64,000 nucleotides of DNA from Telluribacter humicola (GTDB taxonomy: Bacteria; Bacteroidota; Bacteroidia; Cytophagales; Spirosomataceae), in the NCBI RefSeq assembly GCF_017355935.1, contig NZ_JAFIQT010000002.1, positions 186,001 through 250,000 of the forward strand. Direction: 5' to 3'. Position numbers and translations under genes: made by a program. This document shows, one piece after another, positions 41,124-50,059 of the stretch (its first letter is position 1; each line of letters begins with the position of its first letter). The notes under the pieces are model-generated. The model worked only from the letters and a program-made list of their open reading frames with translations, searched no databases and was not told the DNA's origin.

Positions 41124-42422
41124 ATGAAACGATTAGCTCTACACTGGCAGATTTTGATTGGTATGGTTGCCGGTATTGCCGCCGGATATTTACTCTCCTC
41201 CTTTACCTGGGGGGGCCGGTTTGTCATTGACTGGGTCAAGCCGTTTGGTACCATTTTCATCAATTTGCTGAAGCTGATCGCTATACCACTCATTGTATCT
41301 TCGCTCATCAAAGGAGTATCTGATCTGCAGGATATCCGTCAGTTGTCCCGCCTGGGTACCCGTACCATCGGAATGTACCTGATTACGACCATAGTTGCTA
41401 TCACCATAGGGTTGCTGGTGGTGAATCTGATCAATCCTGGGAGCTTTATTCAGGAGTCCACCCGTACGGAGCTGATGGGAAGTTTTGGTGCCAACGCGGA
41501 TCAAAGCATGTCCGCTGCCGCGGCCAGTAAAAACCGGGGGCCGCTCACGGCGCTGGTGGAGGTAGTACCTGATAATATCATCGGGGCGGCGGGCTCCAAC
41601 GGCAATATGCTGCAGGTAATCTTCTTCGTGGTATTTTTCGGCATTGGGCTTATCCTTATAGACACCGAAAAGGCGGAGCCGGTCAAGCGTTTTTTTGATG
41701 GTGTCAATGAGGTTATCCTCAAAATGATCGACCTGATCATGCTCATCGCTCCCATCGGAGTATTCGCTCTGCTGGCGGCCCTGGTGGCGGAGTCGCCTTC
41801 ACCCGATATATTTAAGGCGCTGGGGGTATATGCCCTGACGGTGCTGATTGGTCTGGCGGCGCTTATCTTCCTGTTTTACCCCACGCTGGTTCGGCTATTT
41901 GCGGGGGTATCGTATGGCCGGTTTTTTCAGGGGATGGGGCCGGCCCAGCTCCTGGCCTTTTCCACGAGTTCCAGCGCGGCTACCCTGCCCGTGACCATGG
42001 AGCGGGTAGAGGAGCACATTGGGGTGGAGAAAGAAATAACGTCGTTTGTACTGCCGGTAGGAGCTACCATCAACATGGATGGTACCAGCCTGTACCAGGC
42101 CGTGGCGGCGGTATTCATCTCGCAGGCCTTTGGGGATGATGTCACGATCATGGAGCAGCTCACCATAGTACTTACGGCCCTGCTGGCTTCCATCGGCACG
42201 GCCGCTGTGCCGGGAGCAGGTATCCTGATGCTGGTGATTGTGCTGGAGTCTATTGGGGTCAATCCGGCCGGTATAGCTCTGATACTAGCCATTGATCGTC
42301 CGCTGGATATGTGCCGCACCGTAGTGAACATTACGAGTGACGCCACAGTAGCGATCATAGTAGGCAAAAGCCTCGGCAAACTCACCCAGCCGCATCCCAA
42401 AAACTGGGATGATAACCTATGA
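41124..42422 (+). CDS. Dicarboxylate/amino acid:cation symporter (DAACS) 1
   Basis: The 432-residue membrane protein has the GltPh-type landmarks: the HP1 serine stretch (AFSTSSSAATLPVTM), the NMDGTSLYQ motif in helix 7, the HP2 loop (ASIGTAAVPGAGILM) and the helix 8 text DRPLDMCRTVVNITSDA. The arginine in the last segment often marks dicarboxylate/acidic amino-acid substrates. It imports glutamate, aspartate or C4-dicarboxylates with Na+ or H+ as a trimer. A second, diverged DAACS gene follows after 158 bp. Confidence 0.92.
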   Translation: MKRLALHWQILIGMVAGIAAGYLLSSFTWGGRFVIDWVKPFGTIFINLLKLIAIPLIVSSLIKGVSDLQDIRQLSRLGTRTIGMYLITTIVAITIGLLVVNLINPGSFIQESTRTELMGSFGANADQSMSAAAASKNRGPLTALVEVVPDNIIGAAGSNGNMLQVIFFVVFFGIGLILIDTEKAEPVKRFFDGVNEVILKMIDLIMLIAPIGVFALLAALVAESPSPDIFKALGVYALTVLIGLAALIFLFYPTLVRLFAGVSYGRFFQGMGPAQLLAFSTSSSAATLPVTMERVEEHIGVEKEITSFVLPVGATINMDGTSLYQAVAAVFISQAFGDDVTIMEQLTIVLTALLASIGTAAVPGAGILMLVIVLESIGVNPAGIALILAIDRPLDMCRTVVNITSDATVAIIVGKSLGKLTQPHPKNWDDNL

Positions 42423-42580
42423 AATTTCAACTATTTGTCTTAACAATTGTATTATTCTGTAGTTAAGTTGGCTTACGTAAGTAATTGTTAGTAAGCGGGG
42501 CTAGGTCTGCTTTTATCTTTCCTGTTTTTTTCTATGTTTGCTAATTGTAACAGAAATTGTAGCCTCCCTTTACTAATCGT

Positions 42581-43999
42581 ATGAAGAAAAATTTGCTGCT
42601 CCTCAACTGGGGGCTGATTTCAGTAGCCGCCCTGGCTACAGTACTAAGTGAATACGGTATACTCGCGATTGCGGACCCGGTTTTGCTTTCGTTGCGATGG
42701 CTGGCGCTGGCAGGTCTGCTGGTGTATGCTTTCATAAAGAAAAACCTGACTACCTCTATTCTGGTAGCTATGTTGATCGGGACCGAGGTTGGCTACGATT
42801 TCCCCGAACTGGCTACGAACCTCCGCTTCCTGCGTCAGATATTCCTGCAGATGATCAAGACGATCATCGCTCCGCTGCTGTTCGCTACGTTGGTAGCGGG
42901 TATAGCTGGCCACTCGGACCTGAAGCAGGTCGGGCGCATGGGTTGGAAATCCCTGCTGTACTTTGAAGTAGTTACGACCATTGCCCTGTTTATCGGGCTG
43001 ATATTTGCCAACTGGTTTAAGCCCGGTGAAGGTATCATTCCGCCGGCTGCATTGAACGAAGCACTTCCCAAGGTAGAGCAGCAGGGCTGGCAGAGTATCA
43101 TTACACACTCTTTCCCCGAGAATATCGCTAAGTCGATCTATAATGGTGAGGTACTGCAGATCGTAGTATTCAGTGTCCTGTTTGGTGTGGCGCTGGCTAT
43201 GCTACCGGAAGAGAAAAAGAAGAAGTTTGTAGGTGGCGTAGAGCTCCTGGCTGAGGTGATGTTTAAGTTCACCAAGATCGTGATGCTGTTTGCTCCGATC
43301 GGGGTTGGAGCCGCCATTGCTGAAACCGTAGGCCACATGGGTATTGATGTACTTAAGAACCTGGCTATGCTGCTGGCGACGTTGTACTGCGCGCTGTTGG
43401 CCTTCCTGGGACTGGTACTGGTACCGGTGGCACTATTTGCCCGAATTCCCATTATCAAGTTTGCCAAGAATATCGCCGAGCCCGTGTCCATTGCCTTTGC
43501 TACCACTAGCTCGGAGTCGGCTCTGCCCAAGGCTATGGAGCGGATGGAAAAATTCGGGGTACCTCGTCAGATCGTATCCTTCGTAATGCCTACCGGCTAC
43601 AGCTTCAACCTCGACGGATCTACCCTGTACTTGGCCTTGGCTACCATATTTGTGGCCCAGGCGTCGGGTACCAACTTCCCGATCAGTGAGCAGGTTGCCA
43701 TGGTGTTCCTGCTTATGCTGACCAGTAAAGGCGTGGCCGGTATACCGCGTGCTACGCTAGTAATCCTACTGGGAGCGGTAGCTAACTTCGGATTACCTGA
43801 GTGGCCCGTACTACTGATCATGGGTATCGACGAGCTGATGGATATGGCCCGTACCTCGGTAAATGTAATAGGTAACTGCTTAGCTACGGGAGTGATTGCC
43901 CGCTGGGAAGGGGAACTGGATGACGCCAAAATGCAGGCTTCTGATCAGATCCCTGCCAATGGTGTAGTGCAGGAACTGGAACAGGCAGATCAGATCTAA
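42581..43999 (+). CDS. Dicarboxylate/amino acid:cation symporter (DAACS) 2
   Basis: The 472-residue product is another DAACS protein but diverged from its neighbour. HP1 reads AFATTSSESALPKAM, the helix 7 motif is NLDGSTLYLALA, HP2 is TSKGVAGIPRATLVI, and helix 8 has DELMDMARTSVNVIGNCLATGV. The ARTSVNVIGN text and HP1 resemble DctA/GltT-type carriers. There is an extra N-terminal helix pair and a hydrophilic C-terminal tail. Different HP1/helix 7 chemistry from copy 1 suggests a different substrate. A strong terminator follows. Confidence 0.92.
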   Translation: MKKNLLLLNWGLISVAALATVLSEYGILAIADPVLLSLRWLALAGLLVYAFIKKNLTTSILVAMLIGTEVGYDFPELATNLRFLRQIFLQMIKTIIAPLLFATLVAGIAGHSDLKQVGRMGWKSLLYFEVVTTIALFIGLIFANWFKPGEGIIPPAALNEALPKVEQQGWQSIITHSFPENIAKSIYNGEVLQIVVFSVLFGVALAMLPEEKKKKFVGGVELLAEVMFKFTKIVMLFAPIGVGAAIAETVGHMGIDVLKNLAMLLATLYCALLAFLGLVLVPVALFARIPIIKFAKNIAEPVSIAFATTSSESALPKAMERMEKFGVPRQIVSFVMPTGYSFNLDGSTLYLALATIFVAQASGTNFPISEQVAMVFLLMLTSKGVAGIPRATLVILLGAVANFGLPEWPVLLIMGIDELMDMARTSVNVIGNCLATGVIARWEGELDDAKMQASDQIPANGVVQELEQADQI

Positions 44000-44021
44000 T
44001 CATATAGTATAGATATAGTAT

Positions 44022-44055
44022 AACTCCCGGCCAGCTACTGGTCGGGAGTTTTTAT
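44022..44055. terminator. Bidirectional terminator after DAACS 2
   Basis: AACTCCCGGCCAG pairs with CTGGTCGGGAGTT (one G-U) and is followed by TTTATTT. It lies between the convergent symporter and SRPBCC genes, ending just before the latter's stop. Confidence 0.87.
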
Positions 44056-44493
44056 TTAAACTTTAAAAGCTTTTCTATAGATAGGTTTACGGTACGCAAA
44101 TTGTGCCCATAAGATAGGGTACATCAGGTAGTCGAGTATAGTAAAAGGAGTACGGTACTCTATTTCGTCGGCTATGACTGTACCAGTATTATCACGCAAC
44201 AGCCGGTGCTTGTGCCGCCAGTACGTCAGAAAGAACGGAAGCTTGATGCCCTTATCTATAAAGAATATCTCTTCCTGATCCGACTCCTGTTCAGTAATCA
44301 GGCTGGTCCACTGCTGCCGGAAGAGTAGGAAGTTGAGTTCTACACTTACAGTATCGCCTTTATGACTACCATCAAACCGCAGCAGCCGTACGGGTGGAAA
44401 CGGGGGATTCAGTTTCAGGAACAGCGATTTGTCAAAGCCTTCCCAAACCTTACGGATGGGAGCCGACACGGGAGTATTGATATGGATCTTCAT
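44056..44493 (-). CDS. SRPBCC-fold (START-like) protein
   Basis: The 145-residue product begins KIHINTPVSAPIRKVWEGFDKSLF, the usual first strand and helix of SRPBCC ligand-binding proteins. It keeps the alternating strands (SVELNFLLFRQQW, DEIEYRTPFTILDYL) and a long C-terminal helix. Family members bind hydrophobic ligands or act as polyketide cyclase-like enzymes. No partner gene suggests a ligand. A 16-bp perfect palindrome lies about 53 bp upstream of the start. Confidence 0.82.
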   Translation of the reverse strand: MKIHINTPVSAPIRKVWEGFDKSLFLKLNPPFPPVRLLRFDGSHKGDTVSVELNFLLFRQQWTSLITEQESDQEEIFFIDKGIKLPFFLTYWRHKHRLLRDNTGTVIADEIEYRTPFTILDYLMYPILWAQFAYRKPIYRKAFKV

Positions 44494-44545
44494 GTTTTTT
44501 AATGACCAGTAATCAGCGACTAGTAGTCATCATAGAGTTAAGTGT

Positions 44546-44561
44546 CGGTTACTAGTAACCG
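44546..44561. promoter_or_regulatory. 16-bp perfect palindrome, possible operator
   Basis: CGGTTACTAGTAACCG is a perfect palindrome with a CTAG core in the short gap upstream of the SRPBCC gene (53 bp before the ATG) and downstream of the next minus-strand gene. Size and symmetry fit a dimeric regulator site. Confidence 0.33.
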
Positions 44562-44603
44562 GTCAACATCCTGTGGGGGCAAAGAGTTTAGCGATATCCG
44601 ATA

Positions 44604-44942
44604 TTAATGAATAGGTTTTTCTTCTGTACTGTCCCGGCGTCTGGGGTGCATGGGGTTAGGCATAGGTGCCATCCGCTCCTGAAGCTGTGGAGCTGGCTGT
44701 GGGAAGGCACCCGGCATGGGTTCCACCATTTTTGGACGCAGGATGGGCATGTTGTCCCATTCGGAGTAGGTAATTTGGCTGGTGTCACGCTGGTTCAGCC
44801 AGGGCTTTTGACTGGGAGGTATATAACGGTACTGAAGTTCCGGTACGGAATCCAGGGGCTGAATTCTGGGAGCGAAATCCGTCTGGGCCAGCAGTGAGCC
44901 TCCTGGTAGTAGTAGCCAAATGGTAAGTACAGCAAATCTCAT
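44604..44942 (-). CDS. Small secreted proline-rich hypothetical protein
   Basis: The ATG at 44940-44942 gives a good signal peptide (MRFAVLTIWLLLPGGSLLAQ) and a 112-residue product. The mature part is short and Pro/Met-rich (PKMVEPMPGAFPQPAPQLQERMAPMPNPMHPRRR), so probably disordered. No family is recognised. The bias is not that of a shadow frame: the signal peptide and the stop position are clean. Confidence 0.6.
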   Translation of the reverse strand: MRFAVLTIWLLLPGGSLLAQTDFAPRIQPLDSVPELQYRYIPPSQKPWLNQRDTSQITYSEWDNMPILRPKMVEPMPGAFPQPAPQLQERMAPMPNPMHPRRRDSTEEKPIH

Positions 44943-44999
44943 CTTTTCGTCTTTCCTATAAAAGACACCGCTTTCTGGAAAATGTTGCACTATTTAGCT

Positions 45000-45078
45000 A
45001 CAGAAACATTTAGACCAAAAATTATTAAAAAATATTATTAACTATTTTTATTATTGTAAAATATATTAGAAAAAGAAG
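45000..45078. other. Very AT-rich leader of the ArsC-like gene
   Basis: About 80 bases before the ArsC-like ATG are nearly all A or T, in sharp contrast to the GC-balanced neighbourhood. This is probably an upstream promoter or bent-DNA region. Confidence 0.4.
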
Positions 45079-45435
45079 ATGTACACTGTATACGGAATCT
45101 CTAATTGCAACACGGTTAAGAAAGCGCTAACCTTGCTAAACGAACAGGGGGTAGCTTACCAGTTTCATGACTATAAGAAAAAGGGCATCACCGCCGAAAA
45201 ACTAGACAACTGGCTCAGGCAGGAGCCCTGGGAGAAGCTGGTTAACCGAGCGGGTACCACCTGGCGACAACTATCGGATGCTGAAAAGGCCGAGGCGGGT
45301 AGTAAGGAGGGAGCCACTAAGCTGATGCTCCAGAAAACCTCGGTGATCAAGCGTCCCCTGATCGAAGATGAAAGCGGTACTATTGTAGCGCTGGGATTTT
45401 CGGAAGAAGCCTACGGTGAAGCTTTACAGAAATAA
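45079..45435 (+). CDS. ArsC/Spx-family (YffB-like) thioredoxin-fold protein
   Basis: The 118-residue product matches the ArsC/Spx family: YTVYGISNCNTVKKALTLL with one N-terminal cysteine (C10), then YQFHDYKKKGIT, KLVNRAGTTWRQL, and a proline-containing KRPLIED loop. The fold is thioredoxin-like. The single cysteine plus the C-x-x-x-K arrangement is that of YffB-type reductases, which use glutathione-like thiols rather than the three-cysteine arsenate cycle, so arsenate reduction is not implied. The GH18 gene starts 59 bp downstream. Confidence 0.87.
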   Translation: MYTVYGISNCNTVKKALTLLNEQGVAYQFHDYKKKGITAEKLDNWLRQEPWEKLVNRAGTTWRQLSDAEKAEAGSKEGATKLMLQKTSVIKRPLIEDESGTIVALGFSEEAYGEALQK

Positions 45436-45493
45436 TGAATCTAGTACCTGATATTCCTAACCCTTTACACGATTTTACGTATCTGACTATCCA

Positions 45494-46498
45494 ATGACCC
45501 GTACCTTTAAACAAATTGCCCTTTTAGTAGCCTTTGTAGCACTGGCCGGCTGTTCGAGCCTGTCACGAACTGCTTCTACCAGTAGTAAATCTGCGCCTAA
45601 GAATTTCATGGTGATAGGCTACTACACTCCCGGATCTGCCTCTCCGGAGAGCATACCCATGGACCTGCTCACGCATGTAAACTATTCGTTTGCCATACCG
45701 GCTCCAACGGGTGATACCCTCATTCCGCTCAAAGATGATTCCATCCTGAAGCGCCTCGTCAAACATGTACACGACAACCGCAAGCAGGTGTTTATCTCCA
45801 TCGGAGGCTGGGGCATCGGTGACGGTGGGGGAGAAGACGGCCGTTTTCACCGGATGGCCGAGCGCCCCGAAGGCCGTCGTGCCTTTATCGAAAGTACCAT
45901 GCAGTTTGTGCGGAAGTACAACCTGGACGGAGTGGACCTGGACTGGGAGTACCCCGATGAGGACCATCCTTCGGCCGACCACTACGTAGCGCTGGTACGG
46001 GACCTGAGTAAGCAACTGCACGCCGAAGGTAAGAAGCTGACGGCTGCGGTGGTGTCTTACGGCAAGAAAGGCTACGGGATTAAGAAAGAAGCCTTCGATG
46101 CCATGGACTGGCTCAACCTGATGGCCTACGACGACGATTACAGCAAAGACTACCTGGCTGCTCACTCTCCCTACGTACTGGCTATGCAGAGTCTCGACTA
46201 CTGGATCAAGGAGCGGGGGCTACCGGCTTCCAAAGCGGTACTGGGCTTACCTTTCTACGCTAAGAAAGGATTTGGACAGTACGGTCCCGGCTACAAACAG
46301 CTCCTGGCCGACGGCGCCAGCGCCTACGATGACTACTGGAAAGGCTCGTTCTACAACGGTATCGTTACAACCGAGGCTAAAACTCGCTTGGCTATTGAGC
46401 GGGGCTGTCCGGGTGTAATGATCTGGGAGATTGGCTTAGATGTCAACGACGACCGCTCTCTGCTGCGGGCTATCAACCGCGCCAAGGGAGGAAAATAA
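45494..46498 (+). CDS. GH18 family lipoprotein (chitinase-like)
   Basis: The 334-residue product has a lipoprotein signal (ALAGC, cysteine 20) and a GH18 TIM barrel: FMVIGYYTPG, KQVFISIGGWG (about 98-107), the catalytic DGVDLDWEYP with acid E152, LMAYDD and a final GVMIWEIGLD. All residues of the DxxDxDxE signature are present. It is likely anchored in the envelope and cleaves beta-1,4-linked N-acetylglucosamine or related glycans. No carbohydrate-binding module is attached. Confidence 0.92.
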   Translation: MTRTFKQIALLVAFVALAGCSSLSRTASTSSKSAPKNFMVIGYYTPGSASPESIPMDLLTHVNYSFAIPAPTGDTLIPLKDDSILKRLVKHVHDNRKQVFISIGGWGIGDGGGEDGRFHRMAERPEGRRAFIESTMQFVRKYNLDGVDLDWEYPDEDHPSADHYVALVRDLSKQLHAEGKKLTAAVVSYGKKGYGIKKEAFDAMDWLNLMAYDDDYSKDYLAAHSPYVLAMQSLDYWIKERGLPASKAVLGLPFYAKKGFGQYGPGYKQLLADGASAYDDYWKGSFYNGIVTTEAKTRLAIERGCPGVMIWEIGLDVNDDRSLLRAINRAKGGK

Positions 46499-46521
46499 TC
46501 TCTTAAATACTTCTTGATAAA

Positions 46522-47769
46522 TCAGGATAGTGGTGGTTTTTGGGCCACCACTACTATTTTACGGCCATCGGCCAGCGTCGTAGCAAACAGGTACTGGTCA
46601 CCCCCCTCTTTTATTTTCCACTTCTTGCGGAGGTCCTGTATGGTAGCCGGAAAGTTGCGCAGCGTAAGGTTGGCCTTGCCTTTGGGCAGGTAGGCGTGCA
46701 GATCACGGGCATCGGGCTTACAAACCGCCACTACGGCAAATCCCCGGCCGGGGAAGTCCGGTAGCCAGGTATCCGAAGTATAGAGGTGACTGCTGGGGGC
46801 TAACTTTGTAAGGCCAAAGCGGCTGGCTACACTGCGGAATGCCCCTGCTTTGAGTAAGGCCGCGTGGGGTTCGTACAGGTAGCTCATGGGGTCTCCCCAC
46901 TGTACCTCCGCCTGCGCTTCTTCGGTTCGGGTAAAGTCAAGTCCGGAGGCAGTACTGCCTCCGGCATTCAGGATACGTACCTTCACCGTCGGCTCATGCG
47001 TAGATGGAGTATCGGTCGTGATCAGGTACAGTACTTCCTTGCATTCACTTTCCAGACCTATCACATGTACCTCCTGTACTCCCCGCAGCTCTTTGACCGA
47101 CAGGTCAATGTCCAGCAGGGGCGAGGTTTTGACCAGGAGGTGGGGGGCGCACCGCAGCAATAGGGGCAGCGCCGTGACAATATCCGGTGTACAGTCGGCG
47201 AGGCGTACGACCTTGCGCTGCTGCTCGTCACGTCGGGCTGGATCGGCGTAAATCCAGTCGGCCGGGAGGGGGTGCTGGCTGAGGGCCGAGAGGGCTTCTT
47301 CGTTTCGGATGGTAATGCTGTCCGCTCCCAGTACCTTCAGGTTATAAGCCGCCGACCGGGCTACTTCGGCCTGCTGCTCAAAGTAGGTAGTATGCGCAAA
47401 GGACTGGCTCATGTAGTAACAATCCACGCCCATCCCTCCGGTGATATCGATGAGGTGCCTGCCGGCAAGGTGCTGACCGGCTACCAGTCCGGCTTTGTAG
47501 CGGGCCGTAGCCTGCGACGAGCCCTGCTCTACCGACAGCGGCGGCGGGAATAGCAACTGCTCATTGCAGTACCACTCGGGAAGCTTGTAACGAGCCTTTT
47601 GGCGGGCGGCTATCTGCTTTACTACCTTCGGTATGTCCAGGTCTTGAGTGGAGCGGTGTTTCAGCAGCAGTGTAGCCACGTCATCCTGAATATGCTCCAG
47701 TACAAAGTTCTGTTCGGCTTCTGTCAGGCCGGTTGAGCCAGTTCCCTCGGGTGTTGATGGATTTGTCAT
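46522..47769 (-). CDS. Class I SAM methyltransferase with THUMP-like C-terminus (PG_1098 type)
   Basis: The 415-residue product has an N-terminal helical region (FVLEHIQDDVATLLLKHR), a Rossmann methyltransferase domain with the SAM loop HLIDITGGMGVDCYYMSQ, and motif IV as IYADPARRDEQQRKV. A C-terminal ferredoxin-like/THUMP-like part (LNAGGSTASGLDFTR, then GRGFAVVAVCKPDARDLHAYLPKGKANLTLRNFP) follows. DPARR-type motif IV and the THUMP-like end suggest an RNA (tRNA or rRNA) substrate. The family is typical of Bacteroidota and not well characterised. Confidence 0.88.
   Translation of the reverse strand: MTNPSTPEGTGSTGLTEAEQNFVLEHIQDDVATLLLKHRSTQDLDIPKVVKQIAARQKARYKLPEWYCNEQLLFPPPLSVEQGSSQATARYKAGLVAGQHLAGRHLIDITGGMGVDCYYMSQSFAHTTYFEQQAEVARSAAYNLKVLGADSITIRNEEALSALSQHPLPADWIYADPARRDEQQRKVVRLADCTPDIVTALPLLLRCAPHLLVKTSPLLDIDLSVKELRGVQEVHVIGLESECKEVLYLITTDTPSTHEPTVKVRILNAGGSTASGLDFTRTEEAQAEVQWGDPMSYLYEPHAALLKAGAFRSVASRFGLTKLAPSSHLYTSDTWLPDFPGRGFAVVAVCKPDARDLHAYLPKGKANLTLRNFPATIQDLRKKWKIKEGGDQYLFATTLADGRKIVVVAQKPPLS
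46529..46552 (+). terminator. Hairpin inside the 3' end of the methyltransferase gene
   Basis: AGTGGTGG pairs perfectly with CCACCACT around a T-rich loop and is followed by ACTATTTTA on the plus strand. It lies 31 bases after the GH18 stop and inside the convergent methyltransferase coding end, so it may stop GH18 transcription. Confidence 0.5.
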
Positions 47770-47977
47770 GCCTCAAAAATAACGGGTGGCGGCTTATATG
47801 TCACTCTTAGGCCTGCATCTGGAGAACAGATCAGCCACAAAAGTGCTTTTACACTCTATAAATCACTATTTTTTAGTCATCCGTTCGGATAAGTTAGGGG
47901 TAAGAGTCAGTATAAATGGTCACTTGTCCAATTTTAATAGCATACACTCTTACTTCAATCCCTACTTTTTTAGATCT

Positions 47978-48241
47978 ATGGATGACAAAGTGCAGAAGGC
48001 ACAACGCTATTGGAAAGAAAACCTTACCTACCTCGGTATTTTATTATCAATCTGGTTTCTTGTATCCTACGGGGCCGGCATCCTCTTCGCTGATGCGCTC
48101 AATCAGTTCCGGCTGGGGGGCTTCAAGCTGGGCTTCTGGTTTGCGCAGCAGGGCTCCATTTACATCTTTGTCGTGCTGATCTTCGTGTACGTGTACCTGA
48201 TGAACAAGCTCGACAAAAAATACGGATACGACCAAGAATAA
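47978..48241 (+). CDS. DUF4212 small subunit of sodium:solute symporter
   Basis: The ATG at 47978 is the start that fits the family; the longer upstream frame has no relation to it. The 87-residue product has two membrane helices (LTYLGILLSIWFLVSYGAGI; GSIYIFVVLIFVYVYLMNKL) and the DUF4212 text KAQRYWKENLTYLGILLSIWF and GFKLGFWFAQQGSI. It is the partner of the SSS-family protein encoded 36 bp downstream, forming a two-component acetate or small-organic-acid carrier. Confidence 0.9.
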   Translation: MDDKVQKAQRYWKENLTYLGILLSIWFLVSYGAGILFADALNQFRLGGFKLGFWFAQQGSIYIFVVLIFVYVYLMNKLDKKYGYDQE

Positions 48242-48277
48242 ATCTTCCTCTTTCCATTCCTTCAACTCATCCTGTTT

Positions 48278-49978
48278 ATGGACGTCAAAATCTGGACTTA
48301 TATTATCGTAGGGCTTTCGTTTGCCCTGTACATAGGTATTGCCATCTGGTCGCGGGCGGGCTCTACCAAGGAGTTTTATGTGGCGGGTGGAGGGGTATCT
48401 CCATTGGCCAACGGTATGGCTACCGCTGCCGACTGGATGTCCGCCGCTTCGTTTATCTCAATGGCGGGTATTATCTCCTTCATGGGCTACGACGGAGCTG
48501 TATACCTCATGGGCTGGACGGGCGGCTACGTATTGCTGGCCCTGCTGCTGGCGCCCTACCTACGCAAGTTTGGTAAGTTTACGGTACCCGACTTTATTGG
48601 TGACCGTTACTACTCCAAGAGCGCCCGCTCGGTGGCAGTAGTCTGCGCCCTGCTGGTGTCATTTACCTACGTAGCCGGGCAGATGCGCGGCGTAGGCGTG
48701 GTGTTCTCCCGCTTCCTGGAAGTAGATATTAATACGGGGGTCGTGATCGGGATGATCATCGTACTCTTTTACGCCGTACTTGGTGGGATGAAGGGAATTA
48801 CCTACACCCAGGTAGCCCAGTACTGCGTCCTGATTTTTGCCTTTATGGTACCGGCTATCTTCATCTCAATTCAAATGACGGGTAACCCCATTCCCCAGTT
48901 TGGGATGGGTGGTACTCTGGCCGATGGCTCAGGTACCTACCTGATGGATAAGCTCGATGGCCTGTCTACCGAGCTGGGTTTTGCTGAATATACACGCGGT
49001 ACCAAGTCTGTGATCGATGTATTTGCGATTACGCTGGCCCTGATGGTAGGTACGGCCGGGCTACCGCACGTGATCGTTCGCTTCTTTACGGTAAAAAGGG
49101 TAAAAGATGCCCGCATGTCCGCGGGACTGGCCCTGCTCTTCATCGCCATCCTGTACACTGCCGCACCCGCGGTATCGGTCTTTGCCCGTACTAACCTGAT
49201 CGAAACGGTGCGGGACCGGCCCTACACGGAGGTACCTCAGTGGTTTAGTAACTGGGAGAAAACGGGTCTGCTGGTATTTGACGATAAAAATGGCGACGGA
49301 CGCATCCAGTACGTAGCCGACAAGGCCCAGAACGAGCTGACGATCGACAACGACATCATGGTACTGGCCAATCCCGAGATTGCCAATCTGCCCAACTGGG
49401 TTATCGCGCTGGTAGCCGCCGGAGGATTGGCCGCGGCCCTGTCTACGGCCGCTGGTCTGCTGCTGGTGATTTCTTCCTCTGTCTCGCATGATCTGATCAA
49501 GAAGATGATCAAGCCTGATATTAGTGAGAAAAGTGAGCTGATTGCGGCCCGCCTGTCGGCCGTGGTGGCGGTGTGCGTGGCCGGGTACTTTGGTATCAAT
49601 CCACCGGGTTTTGTGGCGGCGGTAGTAGCCCTGGCCTTTGGACTGGCGGCGGCTTCGTTCTTTCCGGCTATTATACTGGGGATATTCTATAAGCGAATGA
49701 ATAAGGAAGGAGCCGTGGCCGGGATGGTCGTAGGAATAGCGCTGATGCTGTACTACATGGTAAAGTACAAAATGGGCTGGCTGGATGCTACCTTACCTAC
49801 CAAAGACGAATGGTGGTTTGGCATATCGCCGGAGGGCTTCGGCTCCGTGGCTATGCTGGTAAATTTTGTAGTTGCAATAGCCGTTAACTCCTTTACACCT
49901 GCTCCTCCGGAAGATGTACAGCAGATTGTAGAGGATATTCGGTTGCCCATGGGAGCAGGTGAAGCGGTGGCGCATTAA
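48278..49978 (+). CDS. Sodium:solute symporter (acetate-type, SSS family)
   Basis: The 566-residue product has 12-13 membrane helices and the SSS text FYVAGGGVSPLANGMATAADWMSAASFI at the start, SVAVVCALLVSFTYVAGQMRGVG, and the GLPHVIVRFFTVKRVKDAR signature in the middle. The loop with EVPQWFSNWEKTGLLVFDDKNGDGRIQYV is the insertion of the VC2705-like acetate carriers. It works with DUF4212 upstream; acs follows after 81 bp, so acetate uptake and activation are encoded together. Confidence 0.92.
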   Translation: MDVKIWTYIIVGLSFALYIGIAIWSRAGSTKEFYVAGGGVSPLANGMATAADWMSAASFISMAGIISFMGYDGAVYLMGWTGGYVLLALLLAPYLRKFGKFTVPDFIGDRYYSKSARSVAVVCALLVSFTYVAGQMRGVGVVFSRFLEVDINTGVVIGMIIVLFYAVLGGMKGITYTQVAQYCVLIFAFMVPAIFISIQMTGNPIPQFGMGGTLADGSGTYLMDKLDGLSTELGFAEYTRGTKSVIDVFAITLALMVGTAGLPHVIVRFFTVKRVKDARMSAGLALLFIAILYTAAPAVSVFARTNLIETVRDRPYTEVPQWFSNWEKTGLLVFDDKNGDGRIQYVADKAQNELTIDNDIMVLANPEIANLPNWVIALVAAGGLAAALSTAAGLLLVISSSVSHDLIKKMIKPDISEKSELIAARLSAVVAVCVAGYFGINPPGFVAAVVALAFGLAAASFFPAIILGIFYKRMNKEGAVAGMVVGIALMLYYMVKYKMGWLDATLPTKDEWWFGISPEGFGSVAMLVNFVVAIAVNSFTPAPPEDVQQIVEDIRLPMGAGEAVAH

Positions 49979-49998
49979 TGAAAAGTACTTTTCTTTTT

Positions 49999-50006
49999 TA
50001 ACTTTG
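49999..50006 (+). promoter_or_regulatory. Candidate -7 box of acs
   Basis: TAACTTTG matches TAnnTTTG exactly and would start the transcript about 47 bases before the acs ATG, giving acs its own promoter inside the acetate module. The -33 element is weak. Confidence 0.38.
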
Positions 50007-50059
50007 CACATACTGTCTAGAGCAGTCACCCAGCTATTCATTAACCCTTAGTAAATATC

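Noticed and set aside
45079-45435. Arsenate resistance gene (arsC)
   Set aside because: Only one cysteine in the YffB/Spx-like arrangement and no arsR, arsB or acr3 neighbour.
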